A program made the position numbers and the translations under genes. Positions 29,741-37,858 of a stretch of DNA of 64,000 nt are shown piece after piece (the stretch's first letter is position 1; every line of letters begins with the position of its first letter). Where the stretch lies: positions 62,001 through 126,000 of the forward strand of contig NZ_AEIU01000068.1 in the NCBI RefSeq assembly GCF_000165125.1. The letters are read 5' to 3'. The DNA is from Vibrio caribbeanicus ATCC BAA-2122 (lineage in GTDB: Bacteria; Pseudomonadota; Gammaproteobacteria; Enterobacterales; Vibrionaceae). The notes beneath the pieces were generated by a model. It ran no database searches. It worked only from the letters and a program-made list of their open reading frames with translations, and was not told where the DNA came from.

Positions 29741-30664
29741 TTATCCAAAAAAGAAGCGTAATACTTTAGACTCGTATTTTTTTAGAGCTCGCTTGAGACG
29801 CTTTTTATCCCAAGTTCTTTTTTTGATTCCGGCAAACTCTTTCCAATCAGCAAGATCGATTTCTTGTGATAAGTTGCCACGATGATAAAACCGTTCTGTT
29901 ACATCTAGCCCAAGGTTTTCTGGTAAATCGACGATGAGGTTGCTGGCAATAAAATGCTTCCAATAGTTTTCCCCTAGCCCAGCATCGTCTCCAGCTTTGA
30001 CTGTGAGTTTATAATTTTCGCCTAATAAATGAGAAATCCACTTTAAGCACAAAAACTGTTCAGTCGCAGGGTAGCGCGATTTATAGCCGGCTTTCTTACT
30101 AAAGTGTAGTGTTGGCACAAAATTACCATCCCAAATCTTTAGTAAGTCTTGTGTTTCACCAAAATCAAAGAGGTCACTTTTATGAAAGTGGGTATCTTGA
30201 CCTGCATGAGACAAGAGGAAAAAGGTGCTACTCGTAACGACACGTGAGTTGAGCAAGCTATATTGGCTTTCTCTCTTTATCTCTGAATATCTCTCATACA
30301 GTTCAACAAAGCCTCTGCCCATGAGTTGATTATCAGTTCTCATTTTTACGGCAAATTTGGTTTTTACTGCCGCTAAACCCATATGTGAGCTATACAGTTG
30401 GCGGTTATTATTAAGTTGAACTTGCTTCTCACCATAGAAAATGAAATTAGGGCCAGGATCCTCAAGTTCAAGCACTTGATCATAATCTAGGCCTTCGAAA
30501 GGCTGTCCAGCCCAAGTAGAAAGTATAATTTTAGACTCTGGGAAATGGGCTCTAATAGAGCGAAGGCATTGTTCAGTGATGCCTGAAAGCTGTTTGCGCT
30601 CTTGACTGGCCTGAACTGGCCCTTGAACAACAAACGTAATATCTTTATCGGCTATTTGAGTCAT
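29741..30664 (-). CDS. WavE-family LPS core biosynthesis protein (copy 2)
   Basis: Second WavE-family protein, 307 residues from ATG 30664, which follows the previous stop by one base. It shares with copy 1 the blocks DITFVVQGPV, IILSTWAGQ, AVKTKFAVKMRTDN and KSDLFDFGETQDLLKIWD, but is otherwise divergent, so this is an old duplication or separate acquisition. The in-frame TTG at 30679 would overlap the upstream gene and is not preferred. It is downstream of and coupled to the nucleotidyltransferase, kinase-fusion and HAD genes, which suggests it uses their product. Confidence 0.86.
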   Translation of the reverse strand: MTQIADKDITFVVQGPVQASQERKQLSGITEQCLRSIRAHFPESKIILSTWAGQPFEGLDYDQVLELEDPGPNFIFYGEKQVQLNNNRQLYSSHMGLAAVKTKFAVKMRTDNQLMGRGFVELYERYSEIKRESQYSLLNSRVVTSSTFFLLSHAGQDTHFHKSDLFDFGETQDLLKIWDGNFVPTLHFSKKAGYKSRYPATEQFLCLKWISHLLGENYKLTVKAGDDAGLGENYWKHFIASNLIVDLPENLGLDVTERFYHRGNLSQEIDLADWKEFAGIKKRTWDKKRLKRALKKYESKVLRFFFG

Positions 30665-30665
30665 A

Positions 30666-31403
30666 TTAGTCTCTGGCAAGAAAATCGGTGTATTCGTCTG
30701 GAGTACCGCAGAAAACTACGTCATCTCGCTCGATCAGATGGTAGTGAATATCAGCCCCTTTTTCGATCATTAGGTTGTAAAGTGGTGCAATGTAAAGTTC
30801 GCCTTTTTCCCATTCCTCTTGCGGCTTGGCAACGTATTCTTGATATACACTTAAATAGATATGCTTGCTACAAAAGTGATAAAGGCCTGTACTGCAAAGA
30901 TCGGATATTGGGTTTTTCTCAGTGGTTTTGATGACTCTGGTTGAGCCCTTTTTTTCAGGAAGGGCAAAAGACCAGTTATCACCAGAGCCCTTGAATACCT
31001 CTAGATAACCACTGCCTTTTTTACTCACATCAGGAAACTCAAAGTTAGGTCTGAAGGTGTCAATATTAAAAACAGTTATAGGTTCTTGATAGTCACGACG
31101 CTGTTGCTCTAGTAACTTTAAGCCTAAGGCTACTGTTTCTGCTTGCCCTCTCGTTTCTTGCTCTAAAACAACAATATAGAATTTTTCTATGCCGAGTTTA
31201 TGCGCTCTGGTTCTGACAAAGTCTTCCGTTTCATAAATATCTCTGACGATAAATAGAAAAGGCAATGAGGAAAAGTAGGCTTGAAAGCTTTTTACTGAGT
31301 GATCAAATAAGGTGTCGCCATGGGCCTCAAGCATATATTTTGGTTTAGTGTAGCCCGCTTTAAAAAATCTCGAGCTCATACCAGCCATTGGGATCACTAT
31401 CAT
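30666..31403 (-). CDS. sugar-nucleotidyltransferase-like enzyme
   Basis: 245-residue nucleotidyltransferase of the NTP_transferase/GT-A type. The N-terminus IVIPMAGMSSRFFKAGYTKPKYMLEAHG holds the nucleotide-binding G-x-S-x-R and the conserved Lys of the PK motif; TVFNIDTFRP carries the metal-binding aspartates and GDNWSFALPEKKG follows. It should activate a phosphorylated sugar or alcohol with CTP, UTP or dTTP; the substrate cannot be told. Its ATG overlaps the stop of the kinase-fusion gene by 4 bases. It is not one of the classical RmlA or GalU enzymes. Confidence 0.8.
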   Translation of the reverse strand: MIVIPMAGMSSRFFKAGYTKPKYMLEAHGDTLFDHSVKSFQAYFSSLPFLFIVRDIYETEDFVRTRAHKLGIEKFYIVVLEQETRGQAETVALGLKLLEQQRRDYQEPITVFNIDTFRPNFEFPDVSKKGSGYLEVFKGSGDNWSFALPEKKGSTRVIKTTEKNPISDLCSTGLYHFCSKHIYLSVYQEYVAKPQEEWEKGELYIAPLYNLMIEKGADIHYHLIERDDVVFCGTPDEYTDFLARD

Positions 31404-32983
31404 TGTTCTAATCTCTGCAATATTTGATGTAGTCTAAATGCATTCGCGAATAAAGCATCTTGTCGATTCTTATCATCGGCGTGAAGTGGTAGCATAGAAA
31501 GGAAAAGTTGAATCTGCATCGCATATAGATTTTGCGCCGTAATACCAAACTCCTCTTCAACTAATTCTACAAAGACTTGCTGTGTTTCCCTATGCAAGCC
31601 GCCATCAGCAATGTCTAATTTTATCTTATTGTTTTCTATAGAAACTTCATAGTATCCTGCGACAATCCAATCGTATAAGCCTAGTACTGAATGGCTTAAT
31701 TTTGCGATATCATAACATACATCACCATAGATAGTTTGGTGCCCATCAGGCGTCATACCTCTAGGATCTATGGTTTTGATTTTACTCGATCGGAAGTCAT
31801 ATAAAATGTTGCTAAAGCAGAAGTCACCGTGTAAAACCCCAACTGTTTTTTGAGCATCAGGCAGATGTTTCTCACTATTAGTAAGGATTTCGTTTAGGCT
31901 TGTCTCATGGCCTTGAAAAATCCATGGACTACTTAGATCTATTTTTCGCGACTGACAAAACTCCTCAAGTCGTGTTGGTGTTTTACTGCCAAACAACATA
32001 TCCAGCGTGTTGGCGTGAATATCACCAGCCATATTTTGCTTACTGCATTGTGAAAGAAATATTATGCAGTCAGTCAAAATTTGCTTCCAAACTTGCGTCG
32101 GAAGTTTTGAGAAAACGAACAACTCATTTAAAGCGGTAAGGTGCAGGTACTCGAGTTTATATGAAATTTTACCTTGCTTATTGCTACTACCCATATACTG
32201 TGGCACGTAACCACGCAAGGAATAAGGCAGTGTTTCAAACCAGTTAGCTTCTGCTGCGATTTTGTTATTTTTAGCACTGGCTTTTTCAATCCACTTTGGT
32301 GTGATTGTAAGTTCATTGAATGCTCTTTGGGTGGTGTGTTCCGCTTTTGAGCGGTAGTATGTATTAACATGTCCAAAATCAAGCCAACCATTTGAATCGA
32401 CAGGTGTCAGTCCTACTACCTGATGATAGCGGTTGAGTCCCTCGATAAAACTCCATTCACTTTGGGTAATGCAGCGTATTAACTCTCGCGGCTGACTAAA
32501 TTTGAAGTATCCATCAATGATGCGGTTCGATTCTATGCTTTGACGTTGTTCGTTATCCTTCAGCCAATGTGCAGTATCATCGGTTAAGACAGCCCAGTTA
32601 TAACTGTCTTTTGCTGTAGATACGCTAGCAATGTCATCACCGGTGGGGATCTGAGAAAATAATGTATCACCATAAAGAACGTGTAAGGGCATACTAAGTG
32701 AGTGCCCACTGATGTTTACGGAAGCTACCAGAGACGCGCCTAAACTTAGGCCATCGGGTATGCTAATTAGGTTGACCCTCTTTTTATTGAGCCACTTCTT
32801 ATCTACAGTTGATACTGAATATGTTTCAGGCACCGATAGATAGACTTCGACACCTTCAGGCGCTAAATCAACTTGATGTTGAAAAAGACGCCGGTTACCG
32901 AGTGGTAAAAAGCTAGGTGGAATATGCCCAAACTCAGACTCTAATTCCTGTCCGACATATGCACCGGACATGATTAAGAACAT
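31400..32983 (-). CDS. two-domain protein: nucleotidyltransferase-like domain fused to APH-type kinase
   Basis: 527-residue fusion. The N-terminal ~240 residues resemble a sugar nucleotidyltransferase fold (FLPLGNRRLFQHQVDLA, LHVLYGDTLFSQ, then DFGHVNTYYRSKAEH), but the usual G-x-G-T-R/S loop is replaced by SGAYVGQELESEFG, so catalysis by this half is doubtful. The C-terminal ~280 residues are a phosphotransferase of the aminoglycoside/choline kinase type with catalytic loop LHGDFCFSNILYD and metal-binding TIDPRG, followed by YGDVCYDIAKLSHS. It overlaps the HAD gene upstream (10 bases) and the second nucleotidyltransferase downstream (4 bases). The likely role is phosphorylating a small sugar or alcohol before activation (inference). 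Confidence 0.78.
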   Translation of the reverse strand: MFLIMSGAYVGQELESEFGHIPPSFLPLGNRRLFQHQVDLAPEGVEVYLSVPETYSVSTVDKKWLNKKRVNLISIPDGLSLGASLVASVNISGHSLSMPLHVLYGDTLFSQIPTGDDIASVSTAKDSYNWAVLTDDTAHWLKDNEQRQSIESNRIIDGYFKFSQPRELIRCITQSEWSFIEGLNRYHQVVGLTPVDSNGWLDFGHVNTYYRSKAEHTTQRAFNELTITPKWIEKASAKNNKIAAEANWFETLPYSLRGYVPQYMGSSNKQGKISYKLEYLHLTALNELFVFSKLPTQVWKQILTDCIIFLSQCSKQNMAGDIHANTLDMLFGSKTPTRLEEFCQSRKIDLSSPWIFQGHETSLNEILTNSEKHLPDAQKTVGVLHGDFCFSNILYDFRSSKIKTIDPRGMTPDGHQTIYGDVCYDIAKLSHSVLGLYDWIVAGYYEVSIENNKIKLDIADGGLHRETQQVFVELVEEEFGITAQNLYAMQIQLFLSMLPLHADDKNRQDALFANAFRLHQILQRLEQ

Positions 32984-33354
32984 ACTGTTTCCTTTTCAAG
33001 CAACTGATTGATCTCTTCAAATGATAAGTTCGCAAATTCAGAAGGTCGCACAGCACGATCATCGATATAAAATCCGTCATGACCACACCAAGGTTTACCC
33101 ACCAAGATTTCATCGTAGGGAACATTATGCTCATCTAGCCATTCTGTAATGATCGGTAAAGTATGAATATTAATCTTACCGATGTTCCCCTCGTAGGTTC
33201 GCATATTTCGCGCAGTGGAGATGACAATCTCAAAACCTTGTTCTTTATAACGCACTAACTGTTGGATTACATCAAGGCGGGGTAGGACGCGTTTGTAGTC
33301 AGAAGTGTTAGCTTGTGTGAGGGTACCGTCTAGGTCAACGATTAACTTTTTCAT
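32974..33354 (-). CDS. HAD-superfamily phosphatase, small capless type
   Basis: 126-residue haloacid dehalogenase-like phosphatase with the whole motif set: motif I IVDLDGTLT (Asp nucleophile and acid/base), motif II VISTARN, motif III lysine in VGKPWCGHDG, motif IV YIDDRAVRP. There is no room for a cap domain, as in small phosphatases of surface-polysaccharide loci. It is the first gene of the coupled set HAD / kinase fusion / nucleotidyltransferase / WavE. It lies 10 bases downstream of waaA. The substrate is unknown; a sugar phosphate or glycerol-type phosphate is plausible. Confidence 0.83.
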   Translation of the reverse strand: MKKLIVDLDGTLTQANTSDYKRVLPRLDVIQQLVRYKEQGFEIVISTARNMRTYEGNIGKINIHTLPIITEWLDEHNVPYDEILVGKPWCGHDGFYIDDRAVRPSEFANLSFEEINQLLEKETVCS

Positions 33355-33364
33355 GACTTTATTC

Positions 33365-34633
33365 CTAGTTTAATTCAAGCTGAGCAAGTGATCTCTCAAT
33401 CGCTCCAGTATTATGGCTCACTACGCTTAATGCTTGTTTGGCACTATGTTCTCTTGCTTGTTGGTTGGTGAGCCATAGCGTGAGCTGTTTGACAATCTCT
33501 GCTTTGTCCCGAAGGATTATACATGCACCAGCACTTTCTAGTGTGTGAGTAATATCCGTAAAGTTGTAATAGCTGGGTCCTGTGATGATTGGTTTTCCCA
33601 AAGCAGCAGGCTCTAGTAGATTATGCCCGCCTACTTTTTTTCCTATTAAACTCCCTGCCATAAAGCAAACGTCAGAGGCCTGTAGTAGAGTGAGCATTTC
33701 TCCCATAGTGTCGCCAATATATACTTGCGTGTTGGGAGTAATTGGCTGTTTACTACTGCGAGTCACTGTCGAGAAACCAGTTTGTTCAGAGAGCTTGAGA
33801 ACAGTGTTAAATCGTTCTGGATGTCTTGGAACAATAATTAATAAGGCCTCAGGGATGATACTCAGTAACTGCTGATGAACGGAGAACAAAACTTCGTCTT
33901 CTCCTTCATGAGTACTTGCTGCAATCCATATTGGACGTTGCTCACCCAACTGTGCTCTCAGAGCATCTCCATCCTGCAAAATATCGTCTGTGATCGTAAT
34001 ATCAAACTTTATTGAGCCAGTGATAGTTATATTATGCCTATTTACACCTAGTCCGATAAAACGTTCGGCATCTGTGTCAAATTGACACAGTACTTTTGAT
34101 AACCGCCTTGTCATCGGTCGTACCAGTGGCATTACTTTGCGATAGCCAGTGTAGGACTTGTTAGAGAGCCGCGCGTTGAGTATGGTAGTTGGTATGCCTG
34201 ATTTTGAAACGGCATTCACAGTATTAGGCCAAAGTTCTGTTTCGACGATGATGAATTGGCAAGGCCGAATTATACGCAAAAAGCGATTTATCGCGAAAGT
34301 AAAGTCTATTGGCGTGTATCTATGTGAGATAAGATCTCCTAGTCGCCGTGCTTGTTCAGCTCCCGTAGGTGTAGTCGTGGTTAGAAGAATGGGAAGATCC
34401 GGTTTGATTGTCTTCAGTCTTTTGATAAAAGGAATGACAGCCAGAGTCTCACCGACAGAAGCGGCATGAATCCATATGGGACGGTCTTGAGACTCTAATG
34501 AAGGGGTAATGCCAAAGTGCTCTTTCCAACGTTTCCCTACACTGGGCTTTCCTTTTTTTTTCTTATAAAGGCTGTATAGGAAAAATGGAGCGGCTAAGAC
34601 AAGTAAGAGTGTATAAAACCAACGAAATACCAA
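33365..34633 (-). CDS. waaA: Kdo transferase WaaA
   Basis: CMP-Kdo:lipid A Kdo transferase (GT30), anchored by an N-terminal hydrophobic segment (FYTLLLVLAAPFFLYSLY). It is 422 residues. The catalytic glutamate lies in HAASVGETLAVIPFI (E62). ETELWPN, KFDI and IGDTMGEMLTLLQASDVCFMAGSL ... GGHNLLEPAALGKPIITG are standard WaaA blocks. The start is TTG 34633, preceded by AGGA at a spacing of 8. Because kdkA is present, the enzyme is probably monofunctional (one Kdo), as in Haemophilus and V. cholerae (inference). Confidence 0.95.
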   Translation of the reverse strand: MVFRWFYTLLLVLAAPFFLYSLYKKKKGKPSVGKRWKEHFGITPSLESQDRPIWIHAASVGETLAVIPFIKRLKTIKPDLPILLTTTTPTGAEQARRLGDLISHRYTPIDFTFAINRFLRIIRPCQFIIVETELWPNTVNAVSKSGIPTTILNARLSNKSYTGYRKVMPLVRPMTRRLSKVLCQFDTDAERFIGLGVNRHNITITGSIKFDITITDDILQDGDALRAQLGEQRPIWIAASTHEGEDEVLFSVHQQLLSIIPEALLIIVPRHPERFNTVLKLSEQTGFSTVTRSSKQPITPNTQVYIGDTMGEMLTLLQASDVCFMAGSLIGKKVGGHNLLEPAALGKPIITGPSYYNFTDITHTLESAGACIILRDKAEIVKQLTLWLTNQQAREHSAKQALSVVSHNTGAIERSLAQLELN

Positions 34634-34650
34634 AGTGATAGTCCTATAAT

Positions 34651-35463
34651 CTACTTTTTGATTAAGTCATCAGGATCTAAATGAGTCCACTTTCCACGCG
34701 GCTTATCCATATACTGAAAGTACTCATTGGTAAATGTACCTTGAATACAGACATGATTACGGTCTCGAGATGTTACCTTGCTTTCCCGAGATGTTACCTT
34801 GCGTTCTTCCAGAACTCTATTCAACACAATAGGGCCCGTCGTATCGTAAACGCCTTTGGCTCGCTCACCTTGAGCATAATTAATAACATTATCTACAATA
34901 AGGTCTAGCGCTTCTTTAAATATAGGGTTGTTGGGCTCAGTAGCTAGAAAGTAGTTAGTGTATTCAGTATTTTTTTTGATTTTAATAAATAAACACGATT
35001 CTACGTTAGATAGTAGCCGCTTCAGTGGCCAGACTAGAGTTGCATCGATGTCCATATATACCCCCCCTTCGTTATGTAAGACAGCTAAGCGCCATACATC
35101 AGCCTGAGCAGCTCCATCAGTGAGCTTCATGTAGTTCTCATATACTTCTGTTGACGCACTATTTTTAAGGTACTCTTCACGACCCTCGGTACTGACGTAT
35201 CGATATTCATAGTCAAGTGACATCAATCGATTGAAGAGATAGTTCAAATAGACTGGTAGTGTTGATTTATTCGAAAAATTGGTCTGCCAGATAATCTTTG
35301 TCACAGCACTTTTTCGATTAGTGCGAATTTTTGCGGGGGAGTATTCAGGTATGGTAAAGCGCAATTTTGGAAACGCAAAGTGAAAAGGATATGACAGCAC
35401 TTTAAATAGATTACCAATAAGACGAATTGACCTGTTGGCTATCATTATTGGGAGGTTTTTCAT
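34651..35463 (-). CDS. GT32-like (OCH1-type) glycosyltransferase
   Basis: 270-residue glycosyltransferase with a DXD sugar-binding region: [26 protein letters not shown] around residues 118-142, typical of GT32/Gly_transf_sug enzymes. The rest includes IIWQTNF near residue 60 and [11 protein letters not shown]. It lies 17 bases upstream of waaA on the same strand. A duplicated heptapeptide [14 protein letters not shown] near residue 225 is coded by a 21-base direct repeat. The sugar donor and acceptor are unknown; an outer core sugar is likely. Confidence 0.8.
   Translation of the reverse strand: MKNLPIMIANRSIRLIGNLFKVLSYPFHFAFPKLRFTIPEYSPAKIRTNRKSAVTKIIWQTNFSNKSTLPVYLNYLFNRLMSLDYEYRYVSTEGREEYLKNSASTEVYENYMKLTDGAAQADVWRLAVLHNEGGVYMDIDATLVWPLKRLLSNVESCLFIKIKKNTEYTNYFLATEPNNPIFKEALDLIVDNVINYAQGERAKGVYDTTGPIVLNRVLEERKVTSRESKVTSRDRNHVCIQGTFTNEYFQYMDKPRGKWTHLDPDDLIKK
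34765..34806 (-). repeat. 21-base tandem repeat inside the GT32 gene
   Basis: Two head-to-tail copies of a 21-base unit with CGAGATGTTACCTTGC identical in both, coding for seven residues each ([14 protein letters not shown] on the minus strand). It is a recent in-frame duplication in a likely surface loop. Confidence 0.85.
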
Positions 35464-35568
35464 AATTTGCCTTTATATTTTATGTATTACTGCCCTAGCG
35501 TGTCGCTGTATCGGCAGGTTTTTGGGTGCTTAACGCTAGCTCATCATCCATTACTGTTCTAACGAAGT

Positions 35569-36603
35569 TTAGTGTTGTTCGATAAACTCTTTTAGGACAT
35601 CGATAACTATGTTTGGTTCCAGTTTATTGAGGCAGTCTAAATGGCCAAGAGGGCACTCTCTTTTAAAACAAGGTCTACAGTCTACATTAGTGTGTACCAT
35701 TCTTAGCTTCTCTGTAAGGGGAGGGGTGTATCTTGGTGAACTTGAGCCGTAAATAGCGACGATATTACAACCAACCGCAGAAGAAACGTGCATTAGCCCA
35801 GAGTCATTACTGACCACTGTGTGGCATGCTGCTAGTAGGTCGACAGCTTCGATCAGAGATGTTTCACCGGCTAGATTAAAACATAAATCAGCTTGCTCGT
35901 TCGATAACTTTGAGCGAATGAGTTCGCAGACTTCTCTATCTTTAGCTGAGCCAAATAGCCAAACCTGATAACCATTTTCTATTGCAAACTGCGCGACTTG
36001 TGCATAATAGGGATCCGGCCAGCGTTTTGCTGGCCCAAATTCTGCTCCCGGGCATAGACCAATGACTGGTCTTAAGTTAGTAAGTTTTAAACGCGACTTC
36101 GCTTGCTGTTGATTTTTCGGATCGATTTGTAGAGTAGGTTTCGGGCAGTTTTCGAGTTTTACTGCATCAAGCATAGTGGCTCTAGAATAAGCCAGGGCTA
36201 CATACCTTTCTACCATGTATTGGAAAACGCGTTTGTTTGGCCGTAAGTCATTAAGGAGACCATAGCGCATTTCACCTTTCCAACCCGTTCTACTTTTTAT
36301 CCTCGCAAAAAAGGGAATGAGCGCAGATTTGGCCGAGTTGGGCAGTACTAAAGCATGGGTGTAGTTATTGGCTGCGAGTTTTCGAGCGAGTTGCCATCGT
36401 GTCTTGAGGCTGAATTCGCCATGGCCTATGGGCATTTCTATCGCTTGGTTTATTTCAGGCATACGCTCTAAAATAGGTTTACACCAAGCCGGTGCTAAAA
36501 CGTGAATCTCGGCATTTGGGTGCTGTTGTTTTAATACTGAATATAGGCTCTGCGACATAACCATATCACCTACCCAAGACGGACCAACAATAAAAAACTT
36601 CAT
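35569..36603 (-). CDS. waaF: ADP-heptose:LPS heptosyltransferase II
   Basis: Adds heptose II to heptose I of the inner core, cytoplasmic side. It is 344 residues; MKFFIVGPSWVGDMVMSQSLY at the N-terminus, CPGAEFGPAKRWP around residue 180, VSNDSGLMHVSSAVGCNIVAIYGSSSP near 265 and the cysteine-rich C-terminus CRPCFKRECPLGHLDCL are hallmarks of WaaF/RfaF. It overlaps waaL by 4 bases at its start, so the two are coupled. Confidence 0.95.
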   Translation of the reverse strand: MKFFIVGPSWVGDMVMSQSLYSVLKQQHPNAEIHVLAPAWCKPILERMPEINQAIEMPIGHGEFSLKTRWQLARKLAANNYTHALVLPNSAKSALIPFFARIKSRTGWKGEMRYGLLNDLRPNKRVFQYMVERYVALAYSRATMLDAVKLENCPKPTLQIDPKNQQQAKSRLKLTNLRPVIGLCPGAEFGPAKRWPDPYYAQVAQFAIENGYQVWLFGSAKDREVCELIRSKLSNEQADLCFNLAGETSLIEAVDLLAACHTVVSNDSGLMHVSSAVGCNIVAIYGSSSPRYTPPLTEKLRMVHTNVDCRPCFKRECPLGHLDCLNKLEPNIVIDVLKEFIEQH

Positions 36604-37850
36604 GATAATCCTGTGCTTTTTATATTGGCAGCGTGCCTTTCGACAGAAATCTGTGCAAAAAATATACTCAACATAAATCCATAGAAAAAACCGATTAGGT
36701 TTGCAGTAAGAAGAACTTCAGTTAGACCAAAAATAATAAAACCTGATACAAATACAGATCCAGAAAATGCCCAATCAGACGATGTCTCTCTATAATGACG
36801 AATCATCAATATCAGAGGGATAAAAAGAGAGGTCATGATCGTTACAATACCGAGAATACCATTACTGGCGATTAGCTCAAAATATTGACTATGTGCATGG
36901 CCTCGCTGTACTTTTGAGGCGCGCTCTCCTAATTTTCCTTCCAAAAATAACTGGTGATTGAGTTCTTGTCTTTCACGAAAAGATAATCCGAAAACAGGAC
37001 TTTTCTTGAATGCTTCAGTAGCGCCAAACCAGTACTGTAGTCTATCTCCTGATGAGGCCGCCCTGTTTATATGACCATTGGCAATGTTGGAGAATTCCGT
37101 CACTGTATAATCGATTCGATTTTTTACATTTGAAGAGTATTGATAGGATAAAATACAGATAGAGAGAAAAGCGACGATAGCCGCCACTAAAAATTTTGGA
37201 TTTATACTTTTTAGTTGAAAAATGGGAAAAAGAATTAATAGGAGAGGTATTGCAAAGATTGCCCCTCTAGTGAACGTTAGCACAGCGGAAACAGCACTGA
37301 GGAAAAATGCAGCGGCTAGCCACAGTTTGTTATTTGATTTGATACTCAATGAAAGTGCTAAAAAAGCTAGACTACAGGCTAAATAACCAAAGTTGATACT
37401 AAAGAGAAAGCCATCCACTCTTGGCATTCTCAAAAAATAGAATTGATAGCAGGCTAATGCGAAGGCACCCAATGAGCCCAGAATAACTCCAATTTCCAAA
37501 TACTTTCTGATAGGAATTGATTTTTTCTTGAACAAATCAATGAGAGCCAAATAAACAGGGATAGCGGCTAAAAGTCTAACGCCACCCTGAAAATACCGAC
37601 CTGTGTCACCGTCGTAGATGGTGATAGGAATGCTACCTATAAAATACCAAGCAAGACAGAAAATCACTATTTTGTCGAATCTTTGAAGTTGTATTTTACA
37701 TCCATTACTCAGAAGGTAACCAATGGAAGCGATCGTAATGAATCCGATTATTACAACACTGGCATTAGGCGTTGTTAAAAGAAGAGTGGGTATTAATAAA
37801 CAGGACCAACATACCACTTTTGTATAAAATGACTGGTAAGTATTTAGCAT
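36600..37850 (-). CDS. waaL: O-antigen ligase WaaL
   Basis: Inner-membrane ligase that transfers undecaprenyl-linked O-antigen to lipid A-core on the periplasmic side. It is 416 residues with about 10-12 hydrophobic helices and the Wzy_C/WaaL periplasmic loop containing RGHAHSQYFELIASNGILG, whose histidine is the one known to be needed in WaaL. The O-antigen polymerase Wzy is encoded separately at 48-49.1 kb, and the place next to waaF supports ligase over polymerase. It overlaps waaF by 4 bases. Confidence 0.88.
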   Translation of the reverse strand: MLNTYQSFYTKVVCWSCLLIPTLLLTTPNASVVIIGFITIASIGYLLSNGCKIQLQRFDKIVIFCLAWYFIGSIPITIYDGDTGRYFQGGVRLLAAIPVYLALIDLFKKKSIPIRKYLEIGVILGSLGAFALACYQFYFLRMPRVDGFLFSINFGYLACSLAFLALSLSIKSNNKLWLAAAFFLSAVSAVLTFTRGAIFAIPLLLILFPIFQLKSINPKFLVAAIVAFLSICILSYQYSSNVKNRIDYTVTEFSNIANGHINRAASSGDRLQYWFGATEAFKKSPVFGLSFRERQELNHQLFLEGKLGERASKVQRGHAHSQYFELIASNGILGIVTIMTSLFIPLILMIRHYRETSSDWAFSGSVFVSGFIIFGLTEVLLTANLIGFFYGFMLSIFFAQISVERHAANIKSTGLS

Positions 37851-37858
37851 CTAAATTT

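Noticed and set aside
36600-37850. Calling this gene the O-antigen polymerase
   Set aside because: Its RGHAHSQYFE loop and place beside waaF fit WaaL ligase; a better polymerase candidate lies in the O-antigen operon at 47986-49125.
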